From a bacterium (GTDB lineage: Bacteria > CLD3 > SB21), in NCBI GenBank assembly GCA_016788215.1, contig JAEUSJ010000008.1, forward strand, positions 6,325-38,382: a stretch of 32,058 nucleotides of DNA. Direction: 5' to 3'. Positions 7,834 through 16,196 of this stretch are shown one piece after another; position 1 is the stretch's first letter; each line of letters begins with the position of its first letter. Under the pieces are notes generated by a model. It did no database searches. It was given only the letters and a program-made list of their open reading frames with translations, and was not told the DNA's origin. The translations under genes were made by a program, and so were the position numbers.

Positions 7834-8225
7834 AGCCGACCTTACGTTTTTGTTGCCTTTGGCTCCATAAGGTGCTCCACTGTAGTATGCGGCTACTTTT
7901 ATGCTACCATATATACGGCGTCCCGTGCAGGAAAGCACATATTTGTTGTAGCTTTTAAGCTACATTATTATCAATAACAAGTGATAATGTTGCTTATAAG
8001 CTACTGTGTGTAAACAGCCGCCATAATTAAATCTTCGACATGTGTGAACACGCCTGCGATTCGCGTGTAAGCCGCTTAAATCCATTCCATTTAATTACTC
8101 AAACCTAAATTTATGCTAACATCAAACCGGCGGTTTGCCCAACATATCTATTTTAATGGTATAAGATAGAATCTCAAATTTATAATATGCGAATGCGAGA
8201 CGTATGTTCGTGACCTATTCAAACG
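7834..8225. promoter_or_regulatory. Gene-free region with a hip-type control region upstream of DUF1697
   Basis: GTAGCTTTTAAGCTAC (7948-7963) and GTTGCTTATAAGCTAC (7989-8004) lie 117 and 158 nt from the DUF1697 start. The corresponding hip sites at 7040 and 7081 lie 119 and 160 nt from the ATG at 6921-6923, with the same 41-nt step. The two sites here also sit in a larger inverted arrangement (ACATTATTATCA facing TGATAATGT). Beyond 8005 I see only a small hairpin, CAAACC-GGC-GGTTTG (8123-8137), with no T-run, and no gene. Confidence 0.6.
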
Positions 8226-9020
8226 TTATTGAATCTCATGTCCCTGGAAAGAAACTACTCCATTAGTAGTAATATCGAATGTCCATTTGTTATATCCAAA
8301 ACATCCGGACATGCAATCACCATACCCATAGTAGAAGATGACACGTGAATATCCCGAATGGGTTTCTATTTCCAGTTTTGTCAAAACATTGTAACCAGTA
8401 TCGGGCTGTGTATCACCAACACCCGGTACTCCGTTAAAAATTTTTGCCAAAGCCTTGGTGTTTAGCGGCTCTGTTGTATTAATGATGACGTAAGCATAAT
8501 TATTGAAACCCCATAATAAGGTGCTATTAATTTCCAAAGAGTATAATAGTAACAGACTATCAAATGTTGCATTACCTGTCGGAACAATTCCATGATGAAC
8601 GTTTTGCATCCATTGATTAGCTGTATCGGCTGTTAAAATCAAGCCGGATGTAACCTTCGTCTTCTTATGGATTCCCTTTTGAATAATAAGTGTGTCGAGC
8701 AAGGGAAACGAATCACGGCTATCGTATAGATACGCTAATGGAAAAAGGAACCTGTTTACTAAGGAATCAGGAATGCGAATGAGCGATGTGCACGGAAGCG
8801 CATTTGCAAATAGATAATCGATTGTAAAATTTGTTGCATCATCTAAGAAATGTGCTTTGCCGCTATCGCTCACCGAATACGTAGTATTCACTACAATGTT
8901 GGGGCAATCAGGCAAGATCTCATTGATTGGTAAATCATCATTATCGAGTTTAGATGCATGTTCTTGACAAGAAAATGCCAATACGATTAGACAACATAAA
9001 CCGTATAAAAAAAATTTCAT
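8226..9020 (-). CDS. Predicted lipoprotein of unknown function
   Basis: A 264-residue protein with a lipoprotein signal (MKFFLYGLCCLIVLAFSCQE); the likely acylated residue is Cys18. The start at 9020 has a strong GGAAG site. The mature part is rich in Asp, Asn and Thr with few charged clusters. Its C-terminal domain contains a Tyr/Gly-rich beta stretch (SGYSRVIFYYGYGDCMSGCFGYNKWTFDI) with two cysteines that could form a disulphide. I do not recognise a family; it is probably anchored to the outer membrane facing the periplasm or surface. It stands alone, and its 5' leader resembles that of the DUF3078 gene at 17608. Confidence 0.8.
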   Translation of the reverse strand: MKFFLYGLCCLIVLAFSCQEHASKLDNDDLPINEILPDCPNIVVNTTYSVSDSGKAHFLDDATNFTIDYLFANALPCTSLIRIPDSLVNRFLFPLAYLYDSRDSFPLLDTLIIQKGIHKKTKVTSGLILTADTANQWMQNVHHGIVPTGNATFDSLLLLYSLEINSTLLWGFNNYAYVIINTTEPLNTKALAKIFNGVPGVGDTQPDTGYNVLTKLEIETHSGYSRVIFYYGYGDCMSGCFGYNKWTFDITTNGVVSFQGHEIQ

Positions 9021-9707
9021 ATGCTCTTCCTTTCTTTGGTAATGATTCTTTTTTTATAGTCAGGGGTTGACTTGCTTGTTGTGAGATTTGAAATCTGTAT
9101 CGCATGACTCGTTTATTCATAATATTAAGAATGTTGCCAAAATCTACCATAAAAGACAATTAAAGAAATGTTTCACGTGGATGTGTCTGATGCCGTTCGT
9201 GTAATATTAGAAAGTTCATGAATGGCCCTACGATTAGAAACGACACTACTGATATATATTATAATATAAACGCCCATAGACGATTTGTCAATGAATTTGT
9301 TGTTGTTGAGTCTGATCAAAGCTTTAAATATACCACCCCTCTGGGGTTCAATTCCTTTTCCCGTTTCTTTTCTACTTATATACCGCCCCTGCCGGGGCTG
9401 AGCCTTTTACGCCAGAGGCGTAAAATATCTGTTGACAAAACAAGTAAATGAATTATAGTCCCGTAGGGACGAAATAAAATCCGGTCTCATTTTTCATACC
9501 ATTTTCACCGATACTATCGTTGAAAAGATTAGCTTCACAACCGATCATGTTATTTACACCAAACCCTACGCTTTCAATTAGCACCGGAATAGTTACCTAT
9601 GCTTGTCCTCAAAGCATGGACATTGTTCAGATTTCCATTCTTGTATCAATTCTTTTGAATCTAACAATTGGATACATTATCTTGATTGAAACAATAACCC
9701 TTATTTT
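9021..9707. other. Gene-poor 687-nt intergenic region
   Basis: Apart from the stem-loop block at 9335-9470 and a doubtful small reading frame ending at 9711, no coding sequence with a ribosome binding site or recognisable product is visible. It separates the divergent lipoprotein and SDR genes, so promoters for both should lie here; I could not identify them with confidence. Confidence 0.6.
9335..9470. repeat. Block of four short intergenic stem-loops
   Basis: Four inverted repeats follow one another: ACCCC-TCT-GGGGT (9335-9347), GCCCC-TGCC-GGGGC (9385-9398), TTTTACGCC-AGA-GGCGTAAAA (9405-9425) and GTCCC-GTA-GGGAC (9458-9470). Each has a perfect stem of 5-9 bp with a 3-4 nt loop. Such GC-capped hairpin series look like an intergenic REP-like element rather than terminators. 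Confidence 0.65.
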
Positions 9708-9711
9708 ATGA
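9616..9711 (+). CDS. Possible small single-pass membrane protein overlapping the SDR start
   Basis: From the ATG at 9616 this frame encodes 31 residues that are almost entirely one hydrophobic segment (MDIVQISILVSILLNLTIGY and on), ending in a TGA that overlaps the SDR ATG as ATGA. Longer versions from TTG 9520 or ATG 9548 are also open. None has a clear ribosome binding site. The coupling and hydrophobicity are suggestive, but chance in AT-rich DNA is at least as likely. Confidence 0.2.
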   Translation: MDIVQISILVSILLNLTIGYIILIETITLIL

Positions 9712-10457
9712 AACACTACATCATCTCCGGCGGCGGATCAGGTATCGGCCGTGCTATCGCACAGGCACTGTCCTCAGACCATACGGTGATCCTCTGCGGA
9801 CGGAATTTGAAAAATCTTGAAGGAACACTTTCTTCACTAGAAAATCCGTCACGGCACCGCATTCTCACCATGGATATCCGTTCTCTCAAAGGCGTACAAG
9901 AAGCGGCACGGAAACTTCCATTTCCTTCCTTGGACGGAATTATTGCCAATGCAGGTATCGGCGGCGCCAATTTCTTCGGACCCGAAGACCGCTGGCAGGA
10001 TATTATCGAAACGAATCTTTCGGGAACATATTATTTCGTAAACTCGTTTTTACCCATGCTTCGAAAAAGTTCGTCTGAATATAAACACCTCACGATCGTT
10101 TCGTCCATTCTCGCAAGGCTCGGCGTGTCCAAGTACTCTGCGTACTGCGCGAGCAAAGCGGGGCTGCTCGGCCTGATGAGAAGCTGGGCGACGGAATTAG
10201 CGCCGGAAAAAATACTCGTTAACGCGATCTGTCCCGGTTGGGTCAATACGGACATGGCGCAGAGCGGCCTGGAAGAAATAGCGCAAGGGCTCGACATTAC
10301 CCAAGACCAGTTTTATCAGATCGCCATGCAATCCGTGCCTCTTGGCAAAATGTCCGAGCCGGAAGAGATCGCTGAACTCATCGCGTATGTACTGCAGCAA
10401 AAAAGTATAACGGGACAGTCTTTTGATATCAATAACGGCGCAATCATGAATAGCTAA
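9708..10457 (+). CDS. Classical SDR oxidoreductase (FabG-like)
   Basis: A 249-residue short-chain dehydrogenase/reductase. It has the cofactor motif SGGGSGIG (7-14), NAG (81-83), the structural Asn103, Ser132/133, and the catalytic Tyr146-CAS-Lys150. CPGWVNTDM follows as usual. The family oxidises or reduces hydroxyl/keto groups with NAD(P)(H); 3-oxoacyl-ACP reductase is the commonest annotation at this length, but the sequence does not fix the substrate. No good Shine-Dalgarno precedes the ATG at 9708, which could fit coupling to the upstream small frame. It is followed after 120 nt by a biotin carrier protein on the same strand. Confidence 0.92.
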   Translation: MKHYIISGGGSGIGRAIAQALSSDHTVILCGRNLKNLEGTLSSLENPSRHRILTMDIRSLKGVQEAARKLPFPSLDGIIANAGIGGANFFGPEDRWQDIIETNLSGTYYFVNSFLPMLRKSSSEYKHLTIVSSILARLGVSKYSAYCASKAGLLGLMRSWATELAPEKILVNAICPGWVNTDMAQSGLEEIAQGLDITQDQFYQIAMQSVPLGKMSEPEEIAELIAYVLQQKSITGQSFDINNGAIMNS

Positions 10458-10577
10458 AATCCCATTAAGCCGCAAACACACGAAGGACCAAAGAGAAAAA
10501 CAGTAATAAATATATTTTGAATTTATGATTCCGATGTATTAGCTTAGCCTATCCCTGGGGATTACACTATTCTGAAT

Positions 10578-11093
10578 ATGAAATACAAAGTGTCTAACGA
10601 CAGCAAAGTCTACGATATTGAAATCATTGAGCATGACGACCGTCTGAAGGTTCGCATCGGAAAAGAAATTGTACAGGAATTGGACGTTGATTTTAAGACC
10701 GTAGGAAAGGGTTCCGTTCATTCGATGCTCGTGGGCAATGACTCTTTCCGCGTGATCATTGACAAAAAAATGGGCACGCACAGAGTATATACCCGTGGCC
10801 ACCGTTTTGAGTATACTGTGGAAGACGAGCGCACGTTTCTCTTGCGATCATTGATCGGACAAACGAAGGTCAAAGCAGGCGGAGAGGTGAAGGCGCCAAT
10901 ACCCGGTCTGGTTACAAAAATATTTCTTAACGAAGGCGACACCGTATCGCATGGCCAGGGCGTCATGATCCTCGAAGCAATGAAAATGGAAAATGAGATT
11001 AAGGCGCCTGTTAACGGAATCATTACAAAGCTGGCTGTGAAGCCCGGCCACAATGTGGAAAAGGGGCAAAACTTATTTGTTATCGATACCTAG
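10578..11093 (+). CDS. Biotin carboxyl carrier protein of an acyl-CoA carboxylase
   Basis: A 171-residue protein whose C-terminal 75 residues are a biotinyl/lipoyl domain. EAMKMEN carries the biotinylated Lys136, and the mirrored APIPGLV and APVNGII strands flank it. The N-terminal 95 residues match the linker domain seen in carriers of propionyl-CoA or methylmalonyl-CoA type carboxylases/decarboxylases. It would shuttle CO2 between a biotin carboxylase and a carboxyltransferase. Neither partner gene is in the window, so it is separated from its complex. The 120-nt upstream gap holds no terminator I can see, so it may be transcribed with the SDR gene. Confidence 0.9.
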   Translation: MKYKVSNDSKVYDIEIIEHDDRLKVRIGKEIVQELDVDFKTVGKGSVHSMLVGNDSFRVIIDKKMGTHRVYTRGHRFEYTVEDERTFLLRSLIGQTKVKAGGEVKAPIPGLVTKIFLNEGDTVSHGQGVMILEAMKMENEIKAPVNGIITKLAVKPGHNVEKGQNLFVIDT

Positions 11094-11147
11094 CGTATCA
11101 TGAAATGTTTTCTTAATACGTTTGATTCATTATCAAAAAGGTTCACA

Positions 11148-11195
11148 ATGAAATATCCCGAGGATTCTTTACACTCCTTGGGATCTGAAAGATGA
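11148..11195 (+). CDS. Possible 15-codon leader peptide coupled to the Crp/Fnr gene
   Basis: MKYPEDSLHSLGSER starts at ATG 11148, 6 nt after AAAAAGG, a better ribosome binding site than that of the regulator gene. Its TGA overlaps the regulator ATG (ATGA, 11192-11195). A stem-loop lies within it, and translation of the leader would unfold that hairpin. Confidence 0.4.
   Translation: MKYPEDSLHSLGSER
11156..11183 (+). promoter_or_regulatory. Stem-loop masking the Crp/Fnr ribosome binding site
   Basis: TCCCGAGGA (11156-11164) pairs with TCCTTGGGA (11175-11183) as nine pairs including one G-T, around a 10-nt loop. The right arm includes GGGA, the best Shine-Dalgarno candidate, 8 nt before ATG 11192. 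The hairpin could hold down initiation unless a ribosome enters through the leader ORF. Confidence 0.4.
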
Positions 11196-11905
11196 ACATG
11201 ATGACAAAAAAATATATTATACCCATGTGCGATTCGTGTGAGTCGCGATTCGATTCGATCTTTGCGGAGCTGAAACCTTCCGATTTAGCACAGATTGCGC
11301 AAAACAAATGCGGCAACATCTATAAAAAAGATCAAATTATTTTCTATGAAGGACATGTGGCGACCGGGCTCTACTGCATTAATAAAGGCAGGGTAAAGGT
11401 TTACAAAATGAATCACGAGGGAAAACAGCAAATCATACGCCTTGCCAAGGAAGGCGACATTATAGGTTATTCGTCCATGATAACCGGTGATGCGTATTCT
11501 TCTTCAGCGGAAGCTCTGGAAGACGCCCTGGTTTGTTTTATTCCTAAAAGTGTTTTTCTGAATATCGTTCAGTCAAATTCAGACCTTTTTATGAAATTGA
11601 TCCAGCTTCTCTCACGGGATATGAAAGAAACAGAAAATCGTTTTGTTACCATGGCGCAGAATACGGTACGTGAAAGATTGGCAGAGACCTTACTAATGCT
11701 GAAAGAATTTTGCGGGCATGACGACTTTGGATTGAATATTATCATGTCGAGGCAGGATATTGCCAATATCGTTGGAACGTCAACCGAAACGACCATACGG
11801 CTTCTTTCGGATTTCAAAAATGAGAAATTGATCGATTTTATCGGAAAGAAAATAAAAATTCTGAACCCGCGCGCCTTGATCAAAACGGCTAACTTATCGG
11901 ATTAG
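11192..11905 (+). CDS. Crp/Fnr-family transcription regulator with an FNR-like cysteine pattern
   Basis: A 237-residue regulator with an N-terminal cyclic-nucleotide-binding-type beta-roll (about residues 25-145, including GLYCINKGRVKVYK), a long dimerisation helix, and a C-terminal winged helix (MSRQDIANIVGTSTETTIRLLSDF, about 190-213). Cysteines occur at 13, 16, 40, 62 and 115. The N-terminal CDSC pair plus Cys115 in the beta-roll resembles FNR (Cys20, 23, 29 and 122), so an oxygen-sensing Fe-S cluster is possible. The glutamate/arginine cAMP pocket of CRP is not evident. Likely control is through the leader ORF and hairpin just upstream. Target genes are unknown; the convergent RND operon is not an obvious one. 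Confidence 0.9.
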   Translation: MNMMTKKYIIPMCDSCESRFDSIFAELKPSDLAQIAQNKCGNIYKKDQIIFYEGHVATGLYCINKGRVKVYKMNHEGKQQIIRLAKEGDIIGYSSMITGDAYSSSAEALEDALVCFIPKSVFLNIVQSNSDLFMKLIQLLSRDMKETENRFVTMAQNTVRERLAETLLMLKEFCGHDDFGLNIIMSRQDIANIVGTSTETTIRLLSDFKNEKLIDFIGKKIKILNPRALIKTANLSD

Positions 11906-11933
11906 AGCGGCACCTGTAATTACGCCTGCCAAT

Positions 11934-14900
11934 CTAACGCACCACCTCTGCCGTTAATTCTTCTTTATATTCTGTTGATGCTTCTAATCCCTTCGGCAAT
12001 TCTTTTTTCATCATCGCATAGATAGCAGGAATTACAAACAGCGTCAGCGCCAGCGAAAACATGAGTCCGCCGATCACTACAATACCCATCGACACACGGC
12101 TTTTCGCCCCTGCACCCAATGCCAGCGCGATCGGTAGCGCGCCCAGCACGGTCGCGAGACTCGTCATCACAATAGGACGAAAACGTAATTTTGCAGCTTC
12201 CTGCACAGCCTTGAAAACAGACAATCCTTCTTCCCGCCGCTGATTTGCAAACTCAATAATCAAAATACCGTTCTTCGTTACCAACCCGATAAGCATGATC
12301 ATGCCGATCTGGCTGAAAATATTCAGCGTTTGATCGAAATACCAAAGAGAAAGTAACGCCCCGGCTAATGCCAGAGGTACCGTTAGCATGATGATGAACG
12401 GATCGATAAAACTTTCAAACTGTGCAGAGAGCACGAGATAGATGATCACGAGCGCCAGGATAAATGCAAAAAGAATATTCGACGAACTCTCGGCGAAATC
12501 TCGTGAAGGCCCGCTGAGCGTGGTGCTGAACGATTCGTCCAGCACTTTATCGGCAATCCTGTCCATGGCAGCGATTCCATCGCCCATCGCCATTCCGGGA
12601 TTGAGGCCTGCGGAAACGGTGGCTGAAACGTAACGATTAAAATGATATAACTGCGGCGGAGCCACACGTTCGGTAACCGAAACAATATTATCTAATTGAA
12701 TCAACTCACCTTTGTTATTTCTCACATAAAGCGATTTCAGGTCCAGCGGTTTGTCTCGATATTCGCGGCTCATTTGACCCACGACCTGATATTGTTTTCC
12801 GTTCATAATAAAATATCCAAACCGCTGACCGCTATACGAAAGACGCAAAATTTGTCCGATATCCGTTGCCGATACTCCCAATGCCCGCGCGCGGTCTCGG
12901 TCAATACTAATGTGGAGTTCGGGTTTATTAAATTTAAGATTGACATCGACGGTTTGAAACGCCGGGTCTTTCCGCGCTTCTTCCAAAAATTTAGGAACCA
13001 CGTCTCTTAGTTTTTCGAAATTAGGCGCTTGTAAAACGTATTGCACCGGAAGTCCTCCTCGTCCGCCGCCTACCGCGATCGTTTGTTCCTGAATAACAAA
13101 TGCACGCGCTTCCGGGAAGCGGCGTAAATTGGCGGAAATATAATTCGCGATTTCTTGTTGGCTACGATCCCTTTCCTCTGGAGGAGTCAGGACCACGCGG
13201 GCAAACCCTGTATTGACGGCGCCGGTTCCGGCAAACCCCGGCGCGGTTACGGTCAGAAACACTTTTTTCTCCGGAAGAGAATCATTAACAAATTCTACCA
13301 AATTATTCATAAAACGGGTCGTATAATCGTACGAAGCTCCTTCGGGTCCCGTGGCCGTTATACGTATTATGCTGCGATCTTCCAGAGGAGCCAGTTCGGA
13401 CTGCAGGCGCGAGCCTACTAAAAAGATAATTACAAATGAACCGGCCATTATCGCAACGGATATCCATTTCTTGGCCATAAAACGGCTCAGTCCGCTGCTG
13501 TATGCATTAACCAGATTCACAAAAAACGGTTCCGTGATATCATAAAAACGGGTATGCTTTTGTTTGCGGCGAAGTAATTTTGCGTTAAGCATGGGCGTGA
13601 GTGTCAGCGATACAAAAGCGGAAATCAGAACGGCGCCGGCAAGCACAACACCAAACTCGCGGAACAGGCGTCCTACAAACCCCTGAAGAAAAATGATCGG
13701 CATGAATACGGCCGCTAATGTGATGGAGGTGGAAATGACCACAAAGAATATTTCCTGAGAGCCTTTGAAGGCAGCCTGCATCGGATTCATTCCCGCTTCC
13801 ACTTTTTTGAATATATTCTCAGTTACAACGATGCCGTCGTCCACAACAAGACCCGTTGCCAAAACAATTGCCAATAAGGTCAACACATTTACAGAGAATC
13901 CGGATAGATACATAATGAAAAAAGCGCCGATCAAAGAAACGGGAATGTCTATTAGCGGACGCACGGCGATAATCCAGTCTCTGAAAAAAAGAAAAATGAT
14001 CAGTATGACCAGCGCTATAGCGATGAAAAGCGTTTCCTTAACTTCTTCAACGGATCGCTTTATAAACCGCGTATTATCCATCGCGAAATTCAGTCGGTAG
14101 TCTTTCGGCAGATCGTTTTTTATTTGTTCGGCACGCTTGTAGAATTCGTCTGAGATATCAATGTAGTTACTGCCCGGCTGCGGCACGACGGCCAAACCGA
14201 TCATCGGAATGCCGGATTCCTTCAATATCGTCTCTTCATTTTCCGGGCCCAGAATGGCATAACCAATATCCTGTAATTTGATCGTGGTCTCGCCGTCCGC
14301 AACTATAATAAGATTATTAAAATCACTTTCCGTAACCAGTTTACCCAATGTCCGCACCGTCAGCTCGGTCATATTGCCGGCAATTTTGCCGCCCGGTAAT
14401 TCTATGTTTTCACGATCGAGCGCATTCTTTACATCTAGCGGGGTTAATTTATAGGACGCCAATTTAGCCGGATCCATCCAGATACGCATCGCATATCTTT
14501 TTTGGCCCCAAATCTGAACTCCGCTGACGCCGGGAATCGTCTGAAGCCGCTCGGCAATTACATTCTCAGCATAATCACTGACCTGAAGCTGGTTCTTGGT
14601 GTCGCTTTGCAAGGTCAGAGTTAAAATGGCGTCCGAATTCGCATCGGCTTTGGACACGACGGGGGGCGCATCAATATCCTGTGGAAGCTGACGAACGGCT
14701 TGTGATACTTTATCGCGAACGTCATTCGCTGCAGTTTCCAAATCCACATCGAGATTAAATTCAACCGTAATACTGCTGGTACCTTGGCTGCTCGATGAGG
14801 AAATGACGCGGATTCCGGCTATGCCGTTAATTGCCTTTTCCAGGGGCTCCGTGATCTGCGACTCCATCACATCCGAATTAGCCCCGGTATAACTCGTTCG

Positions 14901-15041
14901 CACAGTAATGATCGGGGGATCGATCGATGGATATTCGCGTACACCCAGAAAAGTAAATCCGATCACGCCGAATAGGATGATGACCAAATTCAAAACAATG
15001 GCCAGCACAGGCCGGCGAATACAAATAGCAGATAAACTCAT
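11934..15041 (-). CDS. RND-family multidrug efflux pump, inner-membrane subunit
   Basis: A full-length 1035-residue hydrophobe/amphiphile efflux (AcrB/MexB-type) transporter. The first membrane helix follows MSLSAICIRRPVLA, two large periplasmic loops come after TM1 and TM7, and GLVVDDGIVVTEN gives the proton-relay pair Asp401-Asp402. The C-terminal half repeats the pattern (LIGLVTKNGILIIEFAN). It uses the proton gradient to push drugs, detergents or lipophilic compounds into a trimeric channel. The adaptor gene lies 34 nt upstream on the same strand, so they form one transcript. No TolC-type outer channel is encoded nearby; it would have to come from another locus. Confidence 0.96.
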   Translation of the reverse strand: MSLSAICIRRPVLAIVLNLVIILFGVIGFTFLGVREYPSIDPPIITVRTSYTGANSDVMESQITEPLEKAINGIAGIRVISSSSSQGTSSITVEFNLDVDLETAANDVRDKVSQAVRQLPQDIDAPPVVSKADANSDAILTLTLQSDTKNQLQVSDYAENVIAERLQTIPGVSGVQIWGQKRYAMRIWMDPAKLASYKLTPLDVKNALDRENIELPGGKIAGNMTELTVRTLGKLVTESDFNNLIIVADGETTIKLQDIGYAILGPENEETILKESGIPMIGLAVVPQPGSNYIDISDEFYKRAEQIKNDLPKDYRLNFAMDNTRFIKRSVEEVKETLFIAIALVILIIFLFFRDWIIAVRPLIDIPVSLIGAFFIMYLSGFSVNVLTLLAIVLATGLVVDDGIVVTENIFKKVEAGMNPMQAAFKGSQEIFFVVISTSITLAAVFMPIIFLQGFVGRLFREFGVVLAGAVLISAFVSLTLTPMLNAKLLRRKQKHTRFYDITEPFFVNLVNAYSSGLSRFMAKKWISVAIMAGSFVIIFLVGSRLQSELAPLEDRSIIRITATGPEGASYDYTTRFMNNLVEFVNDSLPEKKVFLTVTAPGFAGTGAVNTGFARVVLTPPEERDRSQQEIANYISANLRRFPEARAFVIQEQTIAVGGGRGGLPVQYVLQAPNFEKLRDVVPKFLEEARKDPAFQTVDVNLKFNKPELHISIDRDRARALGVSATDIGQILRLSYSGQRFGYFIMNGKQYQVVGQMSREYRDKPLDLKSLYVRNNKGELIQLDNIVSVTERVAPPQLYHFNRYVSATVSAGLNPGMAMGDGIAAMDRIADKVLDESFSTTLSGPSRDFAESSSNILFAFILALVIIYLVLSAQFESFIDPFIIMLTVPLALAGALLSLWYFDQTLNIFSQIGMIMLIGLVTKNGILIIEFANQRREEGLSVFKAVQEAAKLRFRPIVMTSLATVLGALPIALALGAGAKSRVSMGIVVIGGLMFSLALTLFVIPAIYAMMKKELPKGLEASTEYKEELTAEVVR

Positions 15042-15075
15042 AAAGGCCTTTTATTTTAAAATGTGTCTTATGAGG

Positions 15076-16149
15076 TTACTCAAGATCTGAAATGGATACC
15101 GGGCTTCCGGGTCTCAGCAATAACACGCCGGTAGTAATCACGGTGTCCCCGGGTTGTAGCCCTTTGGTGATCTGTATCTTTGTGTCCGTTCGTAAACCGG
15201 TCTCAACAGAGATGGATTGTGCGAGGCCGTTTTTATAAACAAAAACTTTCTGGCTTTTTAGTTCAGGAATAATAGACTCCGTCGGAACCATCAGCGCATT
15301 CTTAGTTTCCTTCAGAACGACTTCGATATTGGCAAATGCGCCCGGAAATATTTTTCCGTCGGTGTTGGTGCAAATCGCGCGCATCGCAACCGTTCGCGTC
15401 GCCGGATCAATCTTAGGTTCAATCGCAAATATTCGGCCCGTGTATTTTTTTTCAGTGCCTGAAATGGTAAAAGTTATCTCGGCTTCACGAAGAATATCGT
15501 TCACATATTTTTCCGGAATTGAAAAATCAATTTTAACCGCCAGAATATTCTGAAGAGTTGCGATTTTAGTTGTTGTAGAAATATAACTGCCTTCGCTGAC
15601 GTATTTCAATCCTATCACGCCGTCAAAAGGCGCGCGGATTTCCGTTTTGGCGATCTGCGCTCTGAGCAGTGCAATGTCGGCCTGTACAGAGTTCAGTTCA
15701 TTGACCGTTGCGTCATATACTTCTTTGGCAAGAAGTTCTTTTTCAAATAATATCCTCTGCCGAACCTCATTGCTTTCGGCTAATTTTTTCCGCGATTCCG
15801 ATTTTTCCAATTGCGCCTGCAGTTCCGAGTCGTTGAGTTTGATCAGCAGTTCGCCCTTGCTGACGCGGCCGCCTTCTTTGAAAAGAATTTGGATCACCCG
15901 GCCGGATATCTCACTTTTCATATCTACTTCTTCGTTAGCGATGACGGTTCCGGTGGCCAACACTTTATTCGTCAGAGTTTCATAAGCTATGACGCGCCCT
16001 TTAACGATAATCCAGCTATCTTTTAAACTTCCGGCGGCACGGATGGATTTCGATTTTTCTTCACTTGTAATCCATTTATTGATCGACAAACCGCCGATCG
16101 ATATTGCGACAACGCCCCACATTATAACACTCTTCATCTTCTTGCTCAT
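15076..16149 (-). CDS. RND efflux periplasmic adaptor (membrane fusion protein)
   Basis: A 357-residue adaptor with an N-terminal membrane anchor (MKSVIMWGVVAISIGG) and no lipobox. The lipoyl-like halves appear around residues 65-105 (GTVIANEEVDMKSEISGRVIQILFKEGGRVSKGE) and 170-195 (EIRAPFDGVIG), joined by a short coiled-coil hairpin (about 105-165). Beta-barrel and membrane-proximal domains follow. It links the inner-membrane pump to an outer channel. It is encoded between an AhpD-like gene (47 nt upstream) and the pump (34 nt downstream), and is most likely co-transcribed with the pump. Confidence 0.94.
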   Translation of the reverse strand: MSKKMKSVIMWGVVAISIGGLSINKWITSEEKSKSIRAAGSLKDSWIIVKGRVIAYETLTNKVLATGTVIANEEVDMKSEISGRVIQILFKEGGRVSKGELLIKLNDSELQAQLEKSESRKKLAESNEVRQRILFEKELLAKEVYDATVNELNSVQADIALLRAQIAKTEIRAPFDGVIGLKYVSEGSYISTTTKIATLQNILAVKIDFSIPEKYVNDILREAEITFTISGTEKKYTGRIFAIEPKIDPATRTVAMRAICTNTDGKIFPGAFANIEVVLKETKNALMVPTESIIPELKSQKVFVYKNGLAQSISVETGLRTDTKIQITKGLQPGDTVITTGVLLLRPGSPVSISDLE

Positions 16150-16196
16150 GGAATAATAACTTTCATGTAGTCATATCAAACGTTTACTATTTCTGA

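Noticed and set aside
8123-8137. CAAACC-GGC-GGTTTG hairpin as a terminator
   Set aside because: The stem is only 6 bp, there is no following T-run, and it does not directly follow a gene end.
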